Source of the DNA: Chrysochromulina tobinii
Taxonomy: Eukaryota; Haptophyta; Prymnesiales; Chrysochromulinaceae
Reading direction: 5' to 3'
Assembly (NCBI GenBank): GCA_001275005.1
Contig: JWZX01003245.1
Location: 1-18,635 of the forward strand
Length of the DNA stretch: 18,635 nucleotides
Positions within the stretch are counted from its first letter, which is position 1. Each line of letters opens with the position of its first letter. Shown in pieces: positions 15,121-18,635 of the stretch. The position numbers and the translations under genes were made by a program. Below the pieces are notes generated by a model, which saw only the letters and a list, made by a program, of their open reading frames with translations, was not told the DNA's origin and did no database searches.

Positions 15121-15180
15121 TTGAACTTGATTCAAGTTGAAGTTCAAGTTGACTTGCAGAACTTGAACAACTTTGTTCAA
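15121..15180. repeat. Cluster of TTGAACTTG / CAAGTTCAA palindromic words
   Basis: Within 60 bp the words TTGAACTTG, TTCAAGTTG, GTTCAAGTTG, AACTTGAAC and TTGTTCAA alternate in orientation, including the near-perfect palindrome AACTTGA-T-TCAAGTT (15124-15138). It lies about 130-190 bp upstream of the DUF616 ATG. It could be a multi-site binding array or a decayed hairpin. Confidence 0.7.
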
Positions 15181-15218
15181 AGGGGGGGAGAGGTTTTGTT
15201 GTACCTTACCGGTGCAGA

Positions 15219-15289
15219 CCGTGTGTGTGTCCCGGCTCCCCCCGGACCGGTAGAGATTCACGAGTTGATATTCACGTACCGGTACTGTA
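15219..15289 (+). promoter_or_regulatory. Promoter-proximal module shared with the SKP1-like gene
   Basis: CCGTGTGTGTGT-CCCGGCTCCCCCCGG (15219-15245) is followed by TACCGGTACTGTA (15277-15289), 19 bp before the ATG at 15308. The same two blocks in the same order and gene-relative orientation lie upstream of the SKP1-like gene (minus strand, 392-368 and 359-347), with one GT fewer and one base changed. Confidence 0.65.
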
Positions 15290-15307
15290 GAGTTCACACG
15301 AAAGAAA

Positions 15308-17647
15308 ATGCGACCCAACCACTTCTGGGTCGCGCTCATCGTGGCTTGCCTGCTCGTCGATCTCTATCTCTACCTGGAACGGTCGGGCTCACCGCACGTG
15401 AGCGAGCTCGCAGCAGCATCCGCGTTGATCTCGCCACCTGCAATATCCTCGCTGCAACGCCAAACGCCTCTGCCGCCGCTGTCGCCGCCCGCTCCAGCCG
15501 CTACCCTGCCGCCGCCGCCTCCACCACCCACAATGTCCGGAAAGGATGCCTCCTCCTCCTCCTCCTCCTCCTCCTCCTCCTCCTCTTCTCCACCCATGGT
15601 CGATGAGTCCATGGATGCCGCCAGCACGCTGCCAACCCTCACTGCCTTGCGCGAGGCTGCACTCCAGCTTGCTCCACGGTGCTCGCTCGTGGTGGCGACC
15701 GCCATCTTTGAGGGCACGCAGCTGCTGCGCCAGCCGCGCTACTGCAAATCCACGGCGGTGCAGGCCGAGTATCGCCGTGCGCAGCGCCACGAGCGAGCTA
15801 CCGCACGCTGCCACGTCGCCTTCGTCGACTGGCAAAGCGAGCGAGTGCTCAAGCAGGTGCAAGCGGCGGAGCTCGCGCGCGAACGTGGCGAGTCATTTGT
15901 GGGCTGCTGGCAGCTGCTGCGCGTCGGCGCGGGCACGCCATACACGCAGCCGGCGGCCAATGCCGCCGCGGTCAAGCTGCTGCTGCCGATGCTGCTCCTG
16001 TCGTCGACTCGCTCGCTTTGGGTGGACGCAGCTCGCAACTTGCACGTGGACAAAGTAGAGGCGGTGGAGCACGTTGCGTCCGAGGCGCTGCGCGAGGACA
16101 CACAGCTTGTGGGCGTGTGGCGCGCGCGCCCGGGCGATGAGGGCGATGATGGTGGCGGCGGTGGCGGCGACGGCGACATTGGCGCCGCCGCGGGAGCGAG
16201 CTGTTCCCTCATCATCCGTCGTCACGTCCCGCCTGAGGCGTCAGAGGCTCTGGCGCGTAGCTGGTGGGCGCGCTGGGAGAAGCTTGCGAGCACGCTGCCG
16301 CCCGCGTCGGCACGGCCTGAGTCCGCCAGCGCAGCGGCCGAGCACATGTGCGCTGCGGCGCTGGCCACGCTGCAGCGCGGCGGTGCACGTCTCACCAACG
16401 CGTCAGCCACCATCGTGCTGCTACCGACCAGAGCCCCTATCTCGAGCGAGGCGGCCGCCCGCGAGCCGCTCCCCGCCGCCCCCTCGCGCTCCGTGTGGCC
16501 TCAGACGACACTCGGACAGCGACGCGTGGCCGTGCGAAACGGCGGCGGCGCGGCCGGTACGGCAGGCGGGAGCATCGCGCTCCGCATCGCGTTTGCGGAC
16601 GGATCGAGGGGAGGCACTTTTGGCGGCGCGAGCGAGGACGATGCACGCAATGCGGCACTCGCGCTCGACCCCTCCGCAACGGACGCGCTTCCGTGCGGCT
16701 TCCTGCGCGCGTCCTCGTTTGATGCCGTCGTGGCGCTCGGCCTTGCCTCGCACTGCGAAATTGTCACGCTCACCGCTATCTTCGACGGTTACGATCGACT
16801 CATCCAGCCCACCGACGAGGCGCTGCGGCGGGCGGATCCCGAGGAGCTCAAATGCTTCTTTGCGTTTGTCGACCAGCAGTCATACGATCTGGTGGTGCAC
16901 GACGCCAAGAGCGCGGGCACGCAACTCGCCATCACGACGGGCACGACGGGCGCAGCGGCGGCGGACGCGGACGCGGCACGGTTGACGAAGGTGGGCGTGT
17001 GGCAGCTGGCGCTGCTTGATGGCTCGGCACTGCCGTTCCGGAGCTCGCGGCGCAACTCGCGGGTGCCCAAGATGCTCGCGCACCGCCTCTTCCCCCGCGC
17101 GCACTATGCTCTGTGGATCGACTCGAAGCTGCGACTGCATCAGCCGCCTGCGCTACTGCGGCGCATGTTCTTGGGCGGCGAGCGGGGCGGCGCCGTCTTC
17201 GCCGCCTTTCGCAACCTCCGGCGCGATCACATCGACGAGGAGCGCGACTGGGTGTGGAAGCACAAGTGCGCCCAGGATGTGGCTAGGTGCGCCGAGCTCT
17301 TCGGCCAGTGGGCCGCGTACGAGGGCGAGCAGACCGTGCCGTCGTGGGCGCAGGACACCGTCGCCATCGAGGGCTCGCTGCTGCTGCAGAACCTGCGCGC
17401 GCCCGTGCACAACGCGCTCTTCTGCAACTGGTTCAACGAGTACCTGCGCCACGGTGAGCGCGACCAAATGGCCATCTCGTATGTGCTCCATCGTATGGGC
17501 CTCACCGCGCACGGCGCCAACGCCACACGCTCCGTGCGCCTCATCGAGCACCGCTACCACTACCTCACCAAGCCTAGCGATCGCCCGCTCACTCTCGTCA
17601 CCAAGCTCGGCCACCGCTCGGGCTCGAGGAGGGTGCCGCCGAGGTAG
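15308..17647 (+). CDS. Type II membrane protein with tandem DUF616 (TOD1/MUCI70-like) domains
   Basis: The product is 779 aa from ATG 15308 to TAG 17647. It has a short cytoplasmic tail and a single signal anchor (about 7-24, FWVALIVACLLVDLYLYL), then a Pro-run and a Ser-run stem, as in Golgi glycosyltransferases. Residues about 482-760 carry the DUF616 motifs: CEIVTLTAIFDGYDRLIQP, CFFAFVDQQS, VGVWQL, RRNSRVPKMLAHRLFP, ALWIDSKLRL (about 601-610), FRNLRRDHIDEERDWVWKHKC, IEGSLLLQNLRAPVHNALF and CNWFNEYLRHGERDQMAISY. Residues about 125-290 are a second, degenerate copy (VVATAIFEGTQLLRQP, CHVAFVDWQS, VGCWQLL, LWVDAARNLHVD) that has lost the RRxxRVPK and WIDxKL residues. Plant members act in the Golgi on pectin/xylan or sphingolipid-related steps. 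The sugar and acceptor here are unknown. Confidence 0.85.
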   Translation: MRPNHFWVALIVACLLVDLYLYLERSGSPHVSELAAASALISPPAISSLQRQTPLPPLSPPAPAATLPPPPPPPTMSGKDASSSSSSSSSSSSSPPMVDESMDAASTLPTLTALREAALQLAPRCSLVVATAIFEGTQLLRQPRYCKSTAVQAEYRRAQRHERATARCHVAFVDWQSERVLKQVQAAELARERGESFVGCWQLLRVGAGTPYTQPAANAAAVKLLLPMLLLSSTRSLWVDAARNLHVDKVEAVEHVASEALREDTQLVGVWRARPGDEGDDGGGGGGDGDIGAAAGASCSLIIRRHVPPEASEALARSWWARWEKLASTLPPASARPESASAAAEHMCAAALATLQRGGARLTNASATIVLLPTRAPISSEAAAREPLPAAPSRSVWPQTTLGQRRVAVRNGGGAAGTAGGSIALRIAFADGSRGGTFGGASEDDARNAALALDPSATDALPCGFLRASSFDAVVALGLASHCEIVTLTAIFDGYDRLIQPTDEALRRADPEELKCFFAFVDQQSYDLVVHDAKSAGTQLAITTGTTGAAAADADAARLTKVGVWQLALLDGSALPFRSSRRNSRVPKMLAHRLFPRAHYALWIDSKLRLHQPPALLRRMFLGGERGGAVFAAFRNLRRDHIDEERDWVWKHKCAQDVARCAELFGQWAAYEGEQTVPSWAQDTVAIEGSLLLQNLRAPVHNALFCNWFNEYLRHGERDQMAISYVLHRMGLTAHGANATRSVRLIEHRYHYLTKPSDRPLTLVTKLGHRSGSRRVPPR
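15551..15584 (+). repeat. TCC microsatellite encoding the Ser-run of the DUF616 protein
   Basis: About eleven TCC units encode serines at about residues 82-92 in the luminal stem. Length variation would be tolerated in frame. Confidence 0.92.
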
Positions 17648-17781
17648 GGTTACCGGTGCGCACGCTGTTCTGTGTTTACTGTTTTTCGCAAGAGCCAGGC
17701 GCAAGAGCGACGGCGGGCGCGGGGGATCCGGATCGGTCCTGATGGCCGCGCGCACCGCACCGCAGGGGGCAAGAGGTTCTC

Positions 17782-17812
17782 GTCTAGCGGCTATCCGGCT
17801 ACGCTGCTAGAC
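17782..17812 (+). repeat. 10-bp stem hairpin downstream of the DUF616 gene
   Basis: GTCTAGCGGC pairs with GCTGCTAGAC (one G.U) around an 11-nt loop, 135 bp after the stop. The lower stem TCTAGCG resembles the hairpin at 14654-14672. Confidence 0.75.
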
Positions 17813-17838
17813 CCTATCGTATGACAATTAAGAAATAA

Positions 17839-17868
17839 CGCCGGGCCTTCCGCGGCCCGGGCCCGGCG
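17839..17868. repeat. GC-only 9-bp hairpin between convergent genes
   Basis: CGCCGGGCC (17839-17847) pairs perfectly with GGCCCGGCG (17860-17868) around a 12-nt loop. It follows an AT-rich patch (AATTAAGAAATAA), so it stands out in base composition. It may act in 3'-end formation or be a repeat remnant. Confidence 0.8.
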
Positions 17869-17960
17869 CTTTCCCATGCGCTTTCCACGCGCTAACGAAA
17901 CCCGCCACACGGAGAACGTCCACACCCAACCCCCTCCGACCGTACCGCCGCACGAATACG

Positions 17961-17995
17961 CTCTCTCTCTCTCTCTGTCGGGCCGCTCTCTCTCT
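17961..17995. repeat. CT microsatellite, two tracts
   Basis: (CT)8 at 17961-17976 and (CT)5 at 17986-17995 are separated by GTCGGGCCG. They lie just past the 3' end of the minus-strand gene at 18016. Confidence 0.9.
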
Positions 17996-18015
17996 AGCGG
18001 GAACGGGGAAACGAC

Positions 18016-18635
18016 TCAGTACGCGTGGTCCATGAAGCCGGGACCACGCAGGCGCGATCTCGAGATTTTCGGGCGCGAGACGTCGGCGAGGCCCTCGGTC
18101 ATCTCCTTGGGATTGAAGCCGGGCACCGTGAATGGCAGCTTGCCGCCCTCGTAGCCGGCGCGCTCCGGGTCGCATGCGAGCCCAAACTTGATCGCGTACA
18201 GCATCTGGCGCTTCTGCTTGTCGGTGTACTTGGACGGGTGCGAAAACTCCTGAAGCACACGCAGGAAGCGCGGGTTGCGTCGCATGCGCGCGTCCTCTGG
18301 CAGCTGGAGCGCATCGAGCCACGTTGACGGAGAGCACAGCGGACGGGGCGGCGGCAGCACCACCGACGCGTCCGTCTCGGCCGTTGCGAGCAGACGATCT
18401 ACCGCGGACGGCCGGTAGTGGCCGGGACGCAGGTCCGTGTCTGGCGGGTCGAAGTCGAAGGGCTGTAGCCCAAACGGGTAGTGGTGGTCGTACTGCGGCG
18501 GCGCATTGGCGAGCTCGGGGTATAGGATCTTGGCCAGGCCCTTGGGCTTGGGAATCTTGTTCGGGAAGACTGCCTGAGCCTCCATCACATCAGCTAACAG
18601 CTCTCGCATGGTCAACCCCCCGTACGGCAGGTCAG
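18016..18635 (-). CDS. Unrecognised conserved-looking protein, open to the right edge
   Basis: The frame ends with TGA at 18016 and runs upstream past the first internal ATG (18609, MRELLADVMEAQ) to the window edge without a stop. The residues before that ATG (DLPYGGLT) also look coding, so the true start is probably outside the window; if ATG 18609 is used the protein is 197 aa. It is soluble, rich in Pro, Tyr, Asp and Arg, with FPNKIPKPKGLAKILYPE, QYDHHYPFGLQPFDFDPP, NPRFLRVLQEFSHPSKYT and a C-terminal RGPGFMDHAY. There is no signal peptide, membrane segment or catalytic motif that I recognise. Codon use is like its neighbours (G/C third positions), which supports it as a real gene. Confidence 0.7.
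   Translation of the reverse strand, partial: DLPYGGLTMRELLADVMEAQAVFPNKIPKPKGLAKILYPELANAPPQYDHHYPFGLQPFDFDPPDTDLRPGHYRPSAVDRLLATAETDASVVLPPPRPLCSPSTWLDALQLPEDARMRRNPRFLRVLQEFSHPSKYTDKQKRQMLYAIKFGLACDPERAGYEGGKLPFTVPGFNPKEMTEGLADVSRPKISRSRLRGPGFMDHAY

Larger units (their letters stand above)
14606..15307. other. Intergenic region between two plus-strand genes, rich in short inverted repeats
   Basis: No gene is supported. It holds a CTAG hairpin (14654-14672), a 13-bp direct repeat (14960-14995), a cluster of CAAGTTCAA-type palindromes (15121-15180) and a promoter-proximal repeat module (15219-15289). A frame from 15106 over the palindromes is repeat translation, not a convincing gene. Confidence 0.55.
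17648..18015. other. Convergent intergenic region with two hairpins and CT tracts
   Basis: These are the 3' flanks of the DUF616 gene (+) and the unrecognised gene (-). It holds hairpins at 17782-17812 and 17839-17868 and CT microsatellites at 17961-17976 and 17986-17995. No gene is seen. Confidence 0.55.

Noticed and set aside
15106-15606. 166-aa plus-strand ORF starting in the palindrome cluster
   Set aside because: It reads through repeats and then out of frame over the DUF616 gene; Leu/Val/Gln-rich start is an artefact of the AAGTTCAA words.
353-17656. ACCGGT hexamers as a genome-wide regulatory motif
   Set aside because: I counted about eight to ten, close to what base composition predicts for this length. 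Only the longer shared module (345-393 and 15219-15289) is beyond chance.
1-18635. CRISPR arrays, insertion sequences or bacterial operon signals
   Set aside because: No spaced identical repeats, transposase or Shine-Dalgarno pattern; introns, SECIS and KDEL show the DNA is eukaryotic.

Overview
The window is eukaryotic nuclear DNA, GC-rich and gene-dense. Twelve protein genes lie on both strands with gaps of about 0.1-0.9 kb. Short GT-AG introns are visible: 92 nt and 91 nt, and a probable 123-nt one. The content includes SKP1 and F-box proteins, flagellar-type EF-hand proteins, a selenoprotein with a SECIS element, a KDEL tail, a DUF616 Golgi-type protein, and an RsmB-type methyltransferase with a leader that could target an organelle. 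Together these suggest a unicellular, probably flagellated and photosynthetic alga. A haptophyte-like alga is my guess; no marker in the window fixes the lineage.

Layout. 1-208 (-): N-terminus of a SKP1-like adaptor cut by the window edge. 1091-2038 (-): SAM-thioredoxin fusion. 2874-3242 (-): small protein with three SPG(L/I)FW repeats. 3833-4801 (-): F-box plus cytochrome b5 protein. It is divergent from an EF-hand/coiled-coil protein at 5046-5786 (+). 6203-7687 (-): RsmB/NSUN-type RNA m5C methyltransferase. Across a gap of about 140 bp it is divergent from a selenocysteine glutathione peroxidase at 7828-8498 (+). 9076-10281 (-): RRM / zinc-ribbon / zinc-knuckle RNA-binding protein. 10542-12369 (-): EF-hand axoneme-like protein in two exons, divergent from a zinc-finger/XS-like/coiled-coil protein at 12635-14605 (+) that recalls plant SGS3/FDM proteins. 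15308-17647 (+): type II membrane protein with two DUF616 domains, the first degenerate. 18016-18635 (-): unrecognised ORF open to the right edge.

Main result. The gene at 7828-8498 has an in-frame TGA at the catalytic position of glutathione peroxidase, a signal peptide, a C-terminal KDEL, and a 3' structure that folds as a form II SECIS element with G.A tandem, apical AAA and mini-stem. It therefore reads as an ER-resident selenoprotein GPx, and it has an unusual Cys-x-Sec motif. Frame-by-frame annotation would break it into pieces.

Other points of interest: a GT-rich/CCCGGCTCCCCCCGG/TACCGGTAC module upstream of both the SKP1-like and DUF616 genes in the same orientation; the SPGLFW repeat family; the F-box-cytochrome b5 fusion near a SKP1 homologue; the SGS3/FDM-like architecture; and several hairpins and short tandem repeats in the untranslated and intergenic parts. 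The genes do not form an evident operon-like pathway. Four of the first seven relate to redox chemistry or SCF ubiquitin ligases, which may be coincidence.
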